Under the pieces are notes generated by a model. The model searched no databases. It saw nothing but the letters and a program-made list of their open reading frames with translations, and was not told the origin of the DNA. From Bacteroides sp. (GTDB lineage Bacteria > Bacteroidota > Bacteroidia > Bacteroidales > Bacteroidaceae): DNA of 64,000 bases. Below, in pieces: positions 1 through 9,090 of this stretch. How positions within the stretch are numbered: the stretch's first letter is position 1; every line of letters begins with the position of its first letter. The stretch spans positions 1-64,000 of the forward strand of contig JAJQFD010000055.1 in assembly GCA_021201335.1 (NCBI GenBank), given 5' to 3'. Made by a program: the position numbers and the translations under genes.

Positions 1-384
1 GGTGATGAACTTTACATGCGCTCGCGAATCATACAAATCCTCGATGATTATTTTATTATTTACGGGGCTTTCGGTTCTTTACTCACCGGGTTGGTGTATA
101 GCATCTGGACGAACTGGGGATTCTTCAAGCATCCGTGGATTATAGTGAAGTGGATTATGACGATCTTGCAAGTGCTCTTTGGAACGTTTGTATTGGGCCC
201 CTGTGTGAACGAAAATGTTGTTATTGCCAATCAGCTTCGCGATGCCGCCCTCACAGATACGGTTTTTCTGGAGAATTTGCACACTACGCAGATAGCCGGA
301 ACTGCACAGACGGCTTTTCTGCTTCTCTATGTCATTATCTCGGTACAGAAACCGTGGAAAAGAAAGAAGGGGAAAGAGAAGTAA
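1..384 (+). CDS. Integral membrane protein, 5'-truncated (DUF2269-like)
   Basis: The reading frame is open to the left edge, so the true start is outside the window. The visible 127 codons hold three hydrophobic helices (around GAFGSLLTGLVYSIW, WIMTILQVLFGTFVLG and AFLLLYVIISV) and end in a basic tail, KRKKGKEK. This helical layout resembles small DUF2269-type inner-membrane proteins of unknown function; the family match is from memory. No partner gene is visible on this side, and the next 250 bases downstream hold nothing that looks like a gene. Confidence 0.6.
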   Translation, partial: GDELYMRSRIIQILDDYFIIYGAFGSLLTGLVYSIWTNWGFFKHPWIIVKWIMTILQVLFGTFVLGPCVNENVVIANQLRDAALTDTVFLENLHTTQIAGTAQTAFLLLYVIISVQKPWKRKKGKEK

Positions 385-639
385 ACAAGTAAGATATTTC
401 ATTAGGATGTGTAGTAGGATATCAAAAGTAAATGACAGAGGTAATGAAGTTACGAATCATAGATCGATGTAAGTCAATTGTAAGCCAGCAGTCCGAAGGA
501 TTTGAATGTGAACCAACGGTGGACGAAGTCAAACCCGGGATACGAAATATCCCCACTCAACATAACTTTGAAGGGGTTGAACCCTATTCGGGATTCGGAA
601 AGGGGAGTTTGTCAGTAACCACGGGGTACACTTAGTCAT

Positions 640-1240
640 GTTCCGAAGACAATATTTCTTAGCAATCAAGCCTAAATTAAAGTCTCTTAAGAAATCCCGG
701 AGGGATTACATGTGCATAACCGCGGGATGTAATCCAGTCGTGGTCGGAAGATAACATTTCTTAGCCATCAAGCCAGAATCTATGGTCTGTTAAGATCCTG
801 GAGGGATTTGATGTGCATAACCACGGGATGTAATCCCGTGGAAACAGCTAACCCGACTCTACTCTGACAGCCCCAATAGGGGGTGAAGAATATATTATTG
901 ACCCACTTCATGGCTCACGGGATTATTCTATCTCTTATCCCGTGGGATATGTATCCCACGGTTATGAACATGCAATCCCTGCGGGATTTCTTACAGAGTT
1001 TAACGTCTTAAAATCTTCCGACCATGATTGGATGTAATCCCGTGGAAACAGATAACCCAACTCAACTCTCACAGTCCCGAGAGGGGGTAAAGAATATATT
1101 ATTGACCCACTATTCGGGGCTCACGGGATTATTCTATATCCTATCCCGTGGGATATACATCCCACGGTTATGCACATGTAATCCCGCCAGGATTTCTTAA
1201 AGATTTTAACGTCTCGAAATCTTCCGAACATGACTGGGTG
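640..1240. repeat. Dispersed palindromic repeat family, locus A (two tandem units plus an inverted flank)
   Basis: Two direct units of about 205 bases (826-1031 and 1030-1237) each begin with GGATGTAATCCCGTGG, pass through a conserved block with TGAAGAATATATTATTGACC or a one-base variant, then nested palindromes of the CCCGTGGGATATnnATCCCACGG type, and end near ACCATGATTGG or ACATGACTGG. Bases 640-825 carry the flanking module in the opposite orientation. Related copies lie at 18540-18690 and, inverted, at 58090-58470. The stretch 385-1386 has no credible gene. Confidence 0.8.
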
Positions 1241-1386
1241 AAATCTGGGTTATTGACTTCGTCCACTGTTTGTTCACATTTGACCCCATCCAGTATCATT
1301 GTATACAGTTTATCAAAGAACGATTGGACCTATGACGCTCCCTCTACCCATGCGGGGATATCTTCAAGAAAAACAACTTCACTATT

Positions 1387-3705
1387 CTATTCGCTTTTAA
1401 TACTCTTCACCGGATCCTCGTTTGCGATCTTATATGACTTGATAATCACTGAACCGAAAATAATGAGAAGTACCACTAAAGTAGAGATAATCAGTAAAGG
1501 CATTAATTCAGTAATCCGGAAAAACTCAAACTGGCTAAGCCATTCCTGTCCCATGAAATAGGCCCCTATCGTTCCTAATACTACCCCGGGCAAAGCTACC
1601 CAAGCCACATCGTTGGATAAAATCTTGATAATATCCGAGGCTTCAGCACCGTTCACTTTACGGATGGCTATTTCTTTGCTTCGCCGCCGTACTTCATCGT
1701 TTACATATCCTATCAGCCCCATTAAAGTGATCAGCAGAATGGAAACAAAAGCTAGTAGCACCAAATCACGGAAACGACGAATGGAGTCATATTGCCCTTT
1801 GATATGATCCGGAAGATAATTAAATGCAATAGGATGGTTTGGATATATTTCTTGTACGGCATCGTTTAATGCTCCCAAATTTTCCCGAAAAGGAGGCTTC
1901 AAACGTACATTAATTACATGGGTATGTTCTGGTAAGCAAAAAAGAGCCAATGGTTGGGGTGGAGTAAAGAGGGAAGTATGTATATAGTCTTTCAGTACAC
2001 CAACAACAGTTACTCTACCTATACTTCCACCCACATTTACTACTTTTCCTGTTCCACCATCCGTCCAATGCATTTGCCGTACAAACTCCTCATTAACAAC
2101 TATATCACCATTCTTTTCCAGTCCTTTACCTTCTATAATTTGCAACCCCATAACTGAAATATAATCTTTATCCGTTATATTATAACGAGTCGAAAAAAGA
2201 CCTTTTCCATCCGATCCAAATATCATTTCACCCGATAAGCCTGTAGCCATACGGGAGTCTGAGAAGGTAAGTGACTCTACCATGGGAAGATTTTTGAGAG
2301 TCGCTGTTACATTATCTCTGTTTAATGAGAATTTATAAGCTGAAGCAATACCTTTTTCATTGTAACCTAAATCATAGTTCATCACTTCTTTATACTGAAG
2401 CAATACCACACACAATAATCCGAAAACAAAACTAACACCCCCAAATTGTATGAAAAGCAACGGTCGCTTCCAACTGCTTTTAGCATTTGCATAGTTCCTG
2501 AATACCTGAGTGACAGGGATAGGGGAAAATATCTTTCCGGGTATAATGCCAGCTACTATAAATACCAGAAAAATAACAACTAGAGGTCCCCACAATGTTT
2601 TCCACATAAAAAGACCCGATAAAGTTACTTCCAATACTTCTTCAATAACAGGGCGGAAAGTTATTAATAGCACAAAGCCCAATAATAAGGACAGGAGGAT
2701 AATAATAAATGTTTCCCAAAGAAACATCGAAAAGATATTTCCGGCTGAGGCCCCGTTGCATTTATGTACCCCTATACCCTTAGCACGGGTTACCAATGAA
2801 GAAATAGATATCAACACATAGTTTAAAGAAGCAATTAAAAGTATGGCGATGCCCAGTAATGCCATAATCGTAATCATTCTTTTCTGATGTCCTCCGATAC
2901 TTTGCAACTCACGGAGAGGGAGTAAGTGGTATTCTGCTGCAAACCCTGTTTTCTCCGGTTCAAACGGATCATATTGTTGAATAATAGTATTTATTTGTTG
3001 GTTGATCTTCTCCAGGTCATTCACATCACGAAGACGGACGAATCCCTGGTAGCTGTCTCCTCCACCCCAGCCATAATATCCCCAATTGTATTTTTCACGG
3101 GTGATAAAAGACATCACCACATCCGGCCGCATAGAATTATTTTCTTCTACCGACTTAAATACACCCCTCACAGTTATTTCCTGTTCTTTATTCCGGGATA
3201 TTGTTTTTCCCAGTGGACTTTCGGAACCAAAGATGCGCTTCGCTAGTTTATCAGATATAAAAACGACATCCGGTATATTCAGATCGAGTATACTTCCTTC
3301 CAGTACCGGTATGCCCATCGTAGAGAAAAACAGGGAGTCGCCCAAAATTGTGGTTTGATCCGGAAAACTGGCTTCACCTAAAAAATAATTACTAGTACCC
3401 CATCTATACTGGGTAACACTCGCATATTCAATTTCTTCCGGAAAAGCATCTCTCACCGCATACGTCACAGGACCAAAGAGAATATTACTAGGTGTTTCCT
3501 GTTTCTTATCGCCAATAGTATAGGTGCCCATTATAGAATATAACTTATCAGCATCATTATATCCGGTATTGTAACTTAACTCAAAAGCTACCCGGGTAAA
3601 TAAGAGGATACTGACAAAAAGTCCCAATGTCAGCGAAATAATTTTGATTATATTCGATCCCTTTCCACGAACTAGTGTAATCAGAGAGTAGTATAGTTGT
3701 TTCAT
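1387..3705 (-). CDS. ABC transporter permease, MacB/FtsX type
   Basis: A 772-residue inner-membrane permease of the MacB-PCD/FtsX family common in Bacteroidetes. One transmembrane helix near residues 20-40 is followed by a large periplasmic domain to about residue 275, three helices with the first FtsX domain, a second periplasmic domain, and a second FtsX domain at the C-terminus (helices near VLLAFVSILLITLMGLIGY and LMPLLIISTLVVLLIIFGS). Such permeases couple cytoplasmic ATP hydrolysis to work on lipoproteins, peptides or drugs in the periplasm; the substrate here is unknown. It lies nine bases downstream of its ATPase, so the two form an operon. The divergent sigma-54 two-component pair probably controls it. 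Confidence 0.9.
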   Translation of the reverse strand: MKQLYYSLITLVRGKGSNIIKIISLTLGLFVSILLFTRVAFELSYNTGYNDADKLYSIMGTYTIGDKKQETPSNILFGPVTYAVRDAFPEEIEYASVTQYRWGTSNYFLGEASFPDQTTILGDSLFFSTMGIPVLEGSILDLNIPDVVFISDKLAKRIFGSESPLGKTISRNKEQEITVRGVFKSVEENNSMRPDVVMSFITREKYNWGYYGWGGGDSYQGFVRLRDVNDLEKINQQINTIIQQYDPFEPEKTGFAAEYHLLPLRELQSIGGHQKRMITIMALLGIAILLIASLNYVLISISSLVTRAKGIGVHKCNGASAGNIFSMFLWETFIIILLSLLLGFVLLITFRPVIEEVLEVTLSGLFMWKTLWGPLVVIFLVFIVAGIIPGKIFSPIPVTQVFRNYANAKSSWKRPLLFIQFGGVSFVFGLLCVVLLQYKEVMNYDLGYNEKGIASAYKFSLNRDNVTATLKNLPMVESLTFSDSRMATGLSGEMIFGSDGKGLFSTRYNITDKDYISVMGLQIIEGKGLEKNGDIVVNEEFVRQMHWTDGGTGKVVNVGGSIGRVTVVGVLKDYIHTSLFTPPQPLALFCLPEHTHVINVRLKPPFRENLGALNDAVQEIYPNHPIAFNYLPDHIKGQYDSIRRFRDLVLLAFVSILLITLMGLIGYVNDEVRRRSKEIAIRKVNGAEASDIIKILSNDVAWVALPGVVLGTIGAYFMGQEWLSQFEFFRITELMPLLIISTLVVLLIIFGSVIIKSYKIANEDPVKSIKSE

Positions 3706-3714
3706 AGCTTTGAT

Positions 3715-4389
3715 TTATGCTGTTACACTGGCTACAATACTTCCATCAAATAAGTGAACGATCCGATGCGCGAAACTGGCGTCGTGCTTCGAGTGAGTCA
3801 CCATAATAATAGTCGTTCCTTCATTATTGAGTTCAGTCAGCAAGTTCATTACCTCACTTCCGTTTTTAGAATCCAGATTACCAGTAGGCTCATCTGCCAG
3901 AATGAGTTTTGGGTTTGTCACCACAGCACGGGCAATAGCCACTCGCTGTTGCTGTCCACCAGAAAGTTGTTGCGGAAAATGTTTAGCTCGATGGCTGATA
4001 TTCATACGTTTCAGAATATTATTTACCATTTGCTTTCGCTCAGAGGCTTTCAGCCCTAAGTATGTTAAAGGTAATTCTACGTTTTCGAATACATTCAACT
4101 CATCAATCAGGTTAAAGCTCTGGAACACAAAACCTAACTTTCCTTTCCGCATGCGGGTTCGTTCTTTTTCTTTCATGTTAGCAACTTCCTCTCCCATCAT
4201 CTTGTACGATCCCTCTGACGGATTATCCAGCATTCCCACTATATTTAATAAGGTGGATTTACCACAACCGGAAGGACCCATAATTGCCACAAACTCTCCT
4301 TCTTTTATTTCCAGGTTTACATGATTAAGCGCTACTGTTTCTATTTCGCTGGTACGAAAGACTTTACTGATATCATTTAACTGCAACAT
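3715..4389 (-). CDS. ABC transporter ATP-binding protein, LolD/MacB type
   Basis: A 224-residue ATPase with Walker A GPSGCGKST at residues 38-46, the signature LSGGQQQR near 142, Walker B LILADEP near 162 and the H-loop MVTHSKHD. The closeness to LolD/MacB/FtsE ATPases and the adjacent FtsX-type permease make this the motor of a mechanotransmission-type exporter. It is the first gene of the operon. Upstream lie a sigma-54-like promoter and two palindromes, described separately, which fit activation by the neighbouring response regulator. Confidence 0.93.
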   Translation of the reverse strand: MLQLNDISKVFRTSEIETVALNHVNLEIKEGEFVAIMGPSGCGKSTLLNIVGMLDNPSEGSYKMMGEEVANMKEKERTRMRKGKLGFVFQSFNLIDELNVFENVELPLTYLGLKASERKQMVNNILKRMNISHRAKHFPQQLSGGQQQRVAIARAVVTNPKLILADEPTGNLDSKNGSEVMNLLTELNNEGTTIIMVTHSKHDASFAHRIVHLFDGSIVASVTA

Positions 4390-4521
4390 AGTGTGTTTTT
4401 ATATTTTAATTGTTACTAATATTCGGTTAAACAGGAAGAAGCACTTCACAGCGGTTCTTCCTCGTGACTTTCCAAGTCAATACTAAATGAAATATCTAAA
4501 TCAATGATTTACTTATAGTCA

Positions 4522-4537
4522 AACAGAAAGTATGCCA
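4522..4537 (-). promoter_or_regulatory. Candidate sigma-54 promoter for the ABC operon
   Basis: Read on the minus strand, TGGCATACTTTCTGTT matches the TGGCAYR-N4-TTGCW consensus at ten of twelve fixed positions. The -24 element is perfect; the -12 element reads CTGTT. It lies 133 bases before the ATPase start and 54-91 bases downstream of the paired palindromes, the usual geometry for an enhancer-activated promoter. The -12 deviation makes this a candidate only. Confidence 0.45.
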
Positions 4538-4590
4538 TATATGCTTTTTGCAGACAGTCAGCAATTTACAATAACTTAAATAGAGAAGAC

Positions 4591-4628
4591 TGTCTAATAT
4601 TTAGACAAGGATGCCTAATAATTAGACA
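4591..4628. promoter_or_regulatory. Two palindromic operator/UAS sites
   Basis: TGTCTAATATTTAGACA at 4591-4607 is a perfect dyad (7-base arms). TGCCTAATAATTAGACA at 4612-4628 is the same dyad with one mismatch. Their centres are 21 bases apart, two helical turns, so two dimers would bind the same face of the DNA. They sit between the ABC operon and the response regulator gene, which also ends in a Fis-type helix-turn-helix. Confidence 0.7.
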
Positions 4629-4656
4629 GTTTTTAGGAGAATTTCCTTTCAAGTTT

Positions 4657-4664
4657 TACCTTTG
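4657..4664 (+). promoter_or_regulatory. Bacteroidales -7 promoter box of the response regulator
   Basis: TACCTTTG matches the Bacteroidetes housekeeping -7 consensus TAnnTTTG and lies 19 bases before the ATG at 4684. The palindrome pair ends 28 bases upstream, so regulator binding could also affect this promoter. Confidence 0.65.
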
Positions 4665-4683
4665 TGCTGTAAGATACAAAAAT

Positions 4684-6040
4684 ATGAATAGACAAGGAAC
4701 CCTTCTGGTTATAGATGATAATAAAGGAGTATTGACAGCTGTCGAAATACTGCTGAAAAATTACTTTGAAAAAGTAATCACGCTCTCCTCCCCTAATACC
4801 ATCCATACCACATTACGTGAAGAGAAGCCATCAGCTATATTACTGGATATGAATTTTACATCCGGTATTAATACAGGGAATGAAGGACTTTTCTGGCTCC
4901 ATGAAATAAAGAAAATAAATCCTGCATTACCCGTCGTCTTTTTTACAGCCTACGCCGATATCGAACTGGCAGTAAAAGGAATAAAAGAAGGAGCTACAGA
5001 CTTTGTGGTTAAGCCCTGGGATAATCAGAAGCTCATTGAAATACTTCTGAATGCTTGTAAAAATGGACAAGATAAAAAAAAGTCAACCAAAGACCCTTTT
5101 AAATCCGGTCAGGGAAATTCACAGGATTCAGGTATGTATTGGGGAAACAGTAGGCCGATGCAAGATTTACGCTTTCTTGTTCAGAAAGTTGCTGTTACAG
5201 ATGCCAATATCCTGATAACTGGTGAAAATGGTACCGGAAAAGAAATGCTGGCACGTGAGATTCACTATCTTTCCCGACGAAACCGGCAATCGCTGGTAGC
5301 TGTTGATATGGGAGCCATTACCGAATCTCTTTTCGAAAGTGAGCTTTTCGGACACATAAAAGGCTCTTTTACCGACGCACATGCTGACAGAGAAGGGAAA
5401 TTCGAGGCAGCCAATCAGGGAACCCTGTTTTTAGACGAAATAGGAAATCTCCCTTATCACTTACAGGCGAAACTGTTGACCGTTATTCAGCAAAGAAGCG
5501 TGGTTCGTGTCGGAAGTAATCAGCCGATCCCTGTTGATATCCGACTGATTTGTGCTACCAACCGTAACTTACAGGAAATGGTGGTCCGTGATGAATTCAG
5601 GGAAGACCTCCTTTACCGTATCAATACGATACACCTCGAAATCCCCCCCCCTTCGGGAGCGGAAAGAAGACATTATTCCCCTGGCAGAGAAATTTATTAC
5701 TCGTTTCAGTAGACAATACCATAAAGAATCCCTTGTATTAACCGTAGATGCCAAAGAACGACTCCTACAAAACCCCTGGTTCGGTAACATCCGGGAACTG
5801 GAACATGCTATCGAAAAGGCGGTTATTATCTGTGACGGAAATAGCATTCCGGCAGCTTTATTCACTCTCAATCGTAAAACAGAAACGGTTGAAAAAAATG
5901 TCTCCACCCTGGAAGAGATGGAACGACAGATGATTCAGAAAGCATTGGAGAACTGCAATGGTAACTTATCAGCCGTTGCGGCTCAACTCGGTATTACGCG
6001 TCAAACGCTTTACAATAAGATGAAAAAATTCAGTTTATGA
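4684..6040 (+). pseudogene. Sigma-54-dependent NtrC-family response regulator, frameshifted in a C9 tract
   Basis: The product would be about 451 residues: a receiver domain (acidic D11/D12, phospho-acceptor D55, T88, K110), an AAA+ domain with Walker A GENGTGKE and the sigma-54 contact loop written GSFTDA rather than GAFTGA, and a C-terminal Fis-type helix-turn-helix (AAQLGITRQTLYNKMKKF). The frame breaks at a run of nine Cs, 5643-5651. As read, translation ends at 5712 after an aberrant tail. With eight Cs the sequence continues as EIPPLRERKEDIIPLA to 6040. The stop overlaps the kinase start by four bases, as expected of an operon. The break is either a sequencing error or a phase-variable switch. 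Confidence 0.88.
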
Positions 6041-7359
6041 ATAACCTGATCCGGCGAATGAAAGAAAGCATGTTGTTCCGGCTAATCCTTGTTATGGCTC
6101 TTCTTACCGCCGCTTTTTATTTTTCTATTCAGCAAAGCTGGATCTGGTCAGGTATTATGATCATATTACTGCTTTATGCCTGTTGGTGGCTGCTCCGACT
6201 TCACCAAATGCAAATACGAAAAGTTATTTTCCTCTTAGATGCTATTGAAAATAATGATAATGCCCTTCGCTTCACCGAAAAGGAAGGCACAAAGCATGAT
6301 CAACTTATTAATAAAATGCTTAACCGTATTTCCCAGATACTGTATGAAGCAAAATCAGAAACGATCCAACAGGAAAAATATTATGAATTAATTCTTAACT
6401 CCATAAATACCGGAGTGATTGTTTTAAATGATAAGGGAGCCATTTACCAAAGAAACAACGAGGCCTTACGATTACTTGGTCTGGAAGTATTCACCCACAT
6501 CCGGCAATTATACAAGATTGATCCGGACCTTATTCCTATCTTCGAAAACCTGAAGGCAGATGATAAGGCGCAAATTCAATTTGTAAACGAGCGGGGACAA
6601 GTGCAGCTTTCGATCCGGGTTTCCGATATAAATATCCGGCAAGAACATTTGCGCATATTGGCACTTAATGACATCAACAAGGAGTTAGACGAGAAAGAAA
6701 TCGATTCCTGGATAAGGCTGATACGTGTCCTAACCCATGAAATTATGAATTCAGTAACGCCCATCACTTCACTGAGCGAGACCTTACTTTCTCATTCCGA
6801 TGTAACGGAAGAAGAGGTACAACGGGGTCTGCAAACAATCAGCACAACCGGAAAGGGACTGCTTTCCTTCGTCGATTCATACCGCAAATTCACACGGATT
6901 CCTACTCCAGAACCTTGCTTATTCGATCTGGGTCCATTCATTGAACGAATGATCGAGCTGGCCCGCCATCAACATAACTGTGACAACATAACTTTCCAAT
7001 CTGCCATTACCCCTCCCGATCTGATATTGTATGCCGACGAACATCTGATTTCACAGGTAATTATTAACCTCCTAAAAAATGCGGTACAAGCCATTGGCTC
7101 ACAACCGACCGGACTGATTAACATCCGGGCATATACGAATGAAGCCGAAGAAGTGATTATTGAAATCAGTAATAACGGCCCTCCTATTCCGGCAGAAATT
7201 GCCGAACAAATATTTATCCCTTTTTTCACCACCAAAGACGGCGGAAACGGAATCGGACTCAGTTTGTCAAGACAGATAATGAGGCTATCCGGTGGAAGTA
7301 TTAACATGCTTCCGGTACAACAATCCTCATCAACAACATTTATACTAAGTTTCAGGTAA
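6037..7359 (+). CDS. Sensor histidine kinase (NtrY/AtoS-like)
   Basis: A 440-residue membrane kinase. Two N-terminal helices (residues about 14-55) enclose almost no periplasmic loop, so the input is probably within the membrane or cytoplasm. A PAS-like domain follows (GVIVLNDKGAIYQRNNEALRL begins near residue 126). The H-box LTHEIMNSVTPITSL has its histidine at residue 234, followed by the N-box INLLKNAVQAI and the G-box GNGIGLSLSRQ. The start codon overlaps the response regulator stop, marking them as a cognate pair. Together they probably respond to envelope state and activate the divergent ABC exporter. Confidence 0.92.
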   Translation: MNNLIRRMKESMLFRLILVMALLTAAFYFSIQQSWIWSGIMIILLLYACWWLLRLHQMQIRKVIFLLDAIENNDNALRFTEKEGTKHDQLINKMLNRISQILYEAKSETIQQEKYYELILNSINTGVIVLNDKGAIYQRNNEALRLLGLEVFTHIRQLYKIDPDLIPIFENLKADDKAQIQFVNERGQVQLSIRVSDINIRQEHLRILALNDINKELDEKEIDSWIRLIRVLTHEIMNSVTPITSLSETLLSHSDVTEEEVQRGLQTISTTGKGLLSFVDSYRKFTRIPTPEPCLFDLGPFIERMIELARHQHNCDNITFQSAITPPDLILYADEHLISQVIINLLKNAVQAIGSQPTGLINIRAYTNEAEEVIIEISNNGPPIPAEIAEQIFIPFFTTKDGGNGIGLSLSRQIMRLSGGSINMLPVQQSSSTTFILSFR

Positions 7360-7420
7360 TACAAGTTGCTTTTTTCTGTTTTCTAAACCATTACCACTTT
7401 AAATTGTTAAACAAATTGTG

Positions 7421-7428
7421 TAACTTCG
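7421..7428 (+). promoter_or_regulatory. Possible -7 box for the antiporter gene
   Basis: TAACTTCG departs at one position from TAnnTTTG and lies 52 bases before the chosen ATG. No convincing -33 box is seen at the right distance. Confidence 0.35.
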
Positions 7429-7479
7429 CACTAATTTGACAAAAAACTCTTTTTAGTTCACCCATTAAATATATTGTTT

Positions 7480-8949
7480 ATGGAATTTTCCGGAGAAAAC
7501 ATCTTATTAATCGGATCTATACTTCTATTTTTCAGTATCATGGCAGGTAAAACAGGCTACCGTTTTGGGGTTCCTGCTTTATTGTTATTTCTGATTGTCG
7601 GAATGATTTTCGGTAACGACGGAATTGCTTTATTGAAATTTAGTAATCCTGTTCAGGCACAACTTATTGGTATGATTGCTTTAACCGTCATCCTTTTCTC
7701 CGGCGGTATGGATACAAAGTTTCAAGACATTAAACCGGTCATATGGCCAGGTATTGTACTTTCAACCTTGGGAGTATTTCTCACAGCGCTGTTTACAGGC
7801 CTTTTCATCTGGTTTATTACTGGAATGGATTTTACAAACGTTCATCTACCTTTCCTTACCTCTTTATTACTGGCAGCTACCATGTCATCCACCGATTCTG
7901 CTTCTGTATTTGCCATTTTAAGATCACAAAAAATGAATCTGAAGTACAACTTGCGTCCCATGCTTGAATTAGAAAGTGGTAGTAATGACCCTATGGCCTA
8001 TATGATGACAATTGTATTAATACAGGTAATTGGTTCCTCTGGCATGGGTCCAGGTGCCATAGCACTCTCTTTTCTGATACAATTTACTGTAGGTGCGGCA
8101 GCCGGATATTTATTAGGCAAACTGGCTATTTTTATGTTAAATAAACTGGATATCGATAATCATTCCCTCTACCCTATCCTGTTACTTTCTTTCGTATTCT
8201 TTACTTTTGCATTCACCGACAGGATATACGGTAACGGCTATCTCGCTGTATATATTGCTGGTATAATGGTAGGAAATCACAAAATACCTTATCGAAAAGA
8301 TACTGCAACCATCATGGATGGACTAAGCTGGCTTTGCCAAATCATTATGTTCTTGTCACTTGGCTTACTTGTCAACCCCAGTGAATTGTGGGCAACTGCC
8401 TTTGTAGCCCTCTTGATTGGTGTTTTTATGATTATTATCGGCCGGCCATTAAGTGTATTTCTCTGTTTGTTTCCTTTCAAGAATATTAATCTGAAATCGA
8501 AAATATTTGTTTCATGGGTAGGCTTACGAGGAGCTGTACCAATTATTTTTGCTACTTATCCGGTAGTAGCCAATGTAGAAGGAGCTAATATTATCTTTAA
8601 TATTGTTTTTTTTATTACAATTGTTTCACTGGTCATTCAGGGAACAACTATTCCTTTTGTCGCACGCTTGCTAAATCTTTCCACTCCACTGGAAAAAACA
8701 GGAAATGATTTTGGTATCGAATTACCGGAAGAAATAGACAGCAGCCTGAGAGATGTGACTATCACCGAGGAAATGCTTGAAATAGCTGATACACTCAAAG
8801 ATATGAATATACCTAAAGGAACCCTTGTCATGATGGTAAAACGTGAAGAAGAATTCTTGATTCCGAATGGTTCTCTCAAACTAAAAATCGGAGACAAATT
8901 ATTGCTCATTTCGGAGAAAAAACATATGGAGGAAAATATACTCAATTAA
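7480..8949 (+). CDS. Potassium/proton (CPA-type) antiporter with TrkA-C domain
   Basis: A 489-residue transporter starting at the ATG at 7480 (MEFSGENILLIG); a TTG two codons earlier is less likely. Residues 1 to about 390 form some twelve membrane helices with the exchanger motifs SSTDSASVFAIL and LELESGSNDPMAYM, which carry the ion-binding aspartates. The C-terminal 80 residues form a TrkA-C/RCK-type ligand-binding domain ending in LKIGDKLLLISEKK. This order matches NhaP2/CvrA-type potassium/proton antiporters, though this protein is shorter than the E. coli member. It stands alone, with about 140 bases before the next gene. Confidence 0.88.
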   Translation: MEFSGENILLIGSILLFFSIMAGKTGYRFGVPALLLFLIVGMIFGNDGIALLKFSNPVQAQLIGMIALTVILFSGGMDTKFQDIKPVIWPGIVLSTLGVFLTALFTGLFIWFITGMDFTNVHLPFLTSLLLAATMSSTDSASVFAILRSQKMNLKYNLRPMLELESGSNDPMAYMMTIVLIQVIGSSGMGPGAIALSFLIQFTVGAAAGYLLGKLAIFMLNKLDIDNHSLYPILLLSFVFFTFAFTDRIYGNGYLAVYIAGIMVGNHKIPYRKDTATIMDGLSWLCQIIMFLSLGLLVNPSELWATAFVALLIGVFMIIIGRPLSVFLCLFPFKNINLKSKIFVSWVGLRGAVPIIFATYPVVANVEGANIIFNIVFFITIVSLVIQGTTIPFVARLLNLSTPLEKTGNDFGIELPEEIDSSLRDVTITEEMLEIADTLKDMNIPKGTLVMMVKREEEFLIPNGSLKLKIGDKLLLISEKKHMEENILN

Positions 8950-9052
8950 ACAGCATATACATTCTGATAGCATACAGCGTTTTTACTATTTATTTGTTCG
9001 TTAATAAACATGAATAAATTAGTAAAAACGCTATTTTGTTTAGGCATAATAC

Positions 9053-9060
9053 TATTTTTG
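9053..9060 (+). promoter_or_regulatory. -7 box upstream of the acyl-CoA ligase-like gene
   Basis: TATTTTTG matches TAnnTTTG and lies 31 bases before the ATG at 9091. Its position argues that the longer open frame from 9010 is not the translated start. Confidence 0.5.
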
Positions 9061-9090
9061 CGCAAATTTAAACCAACTGTGCAAAATAAA

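Noticed and set aside
432..635. A 67-codon open frame in the left spacer
   Set aside because: It lacks a plausible ribosome site, its composition is not protein-like, and it runs into the repeat region.
1148..1561. A 137-codon open frame on the plus strand
   Set aside because: It begins inside the palindromic repeat and overlaps the C-terminus of the ABC permease on the other strand.
9010..9090. Longer N-terminus for the acyl-CoA ligase-like protein
   Set aside because: A TAnnTTTG promoter box lies inside this extension and the family normally starts near MKQEEHLIEY.
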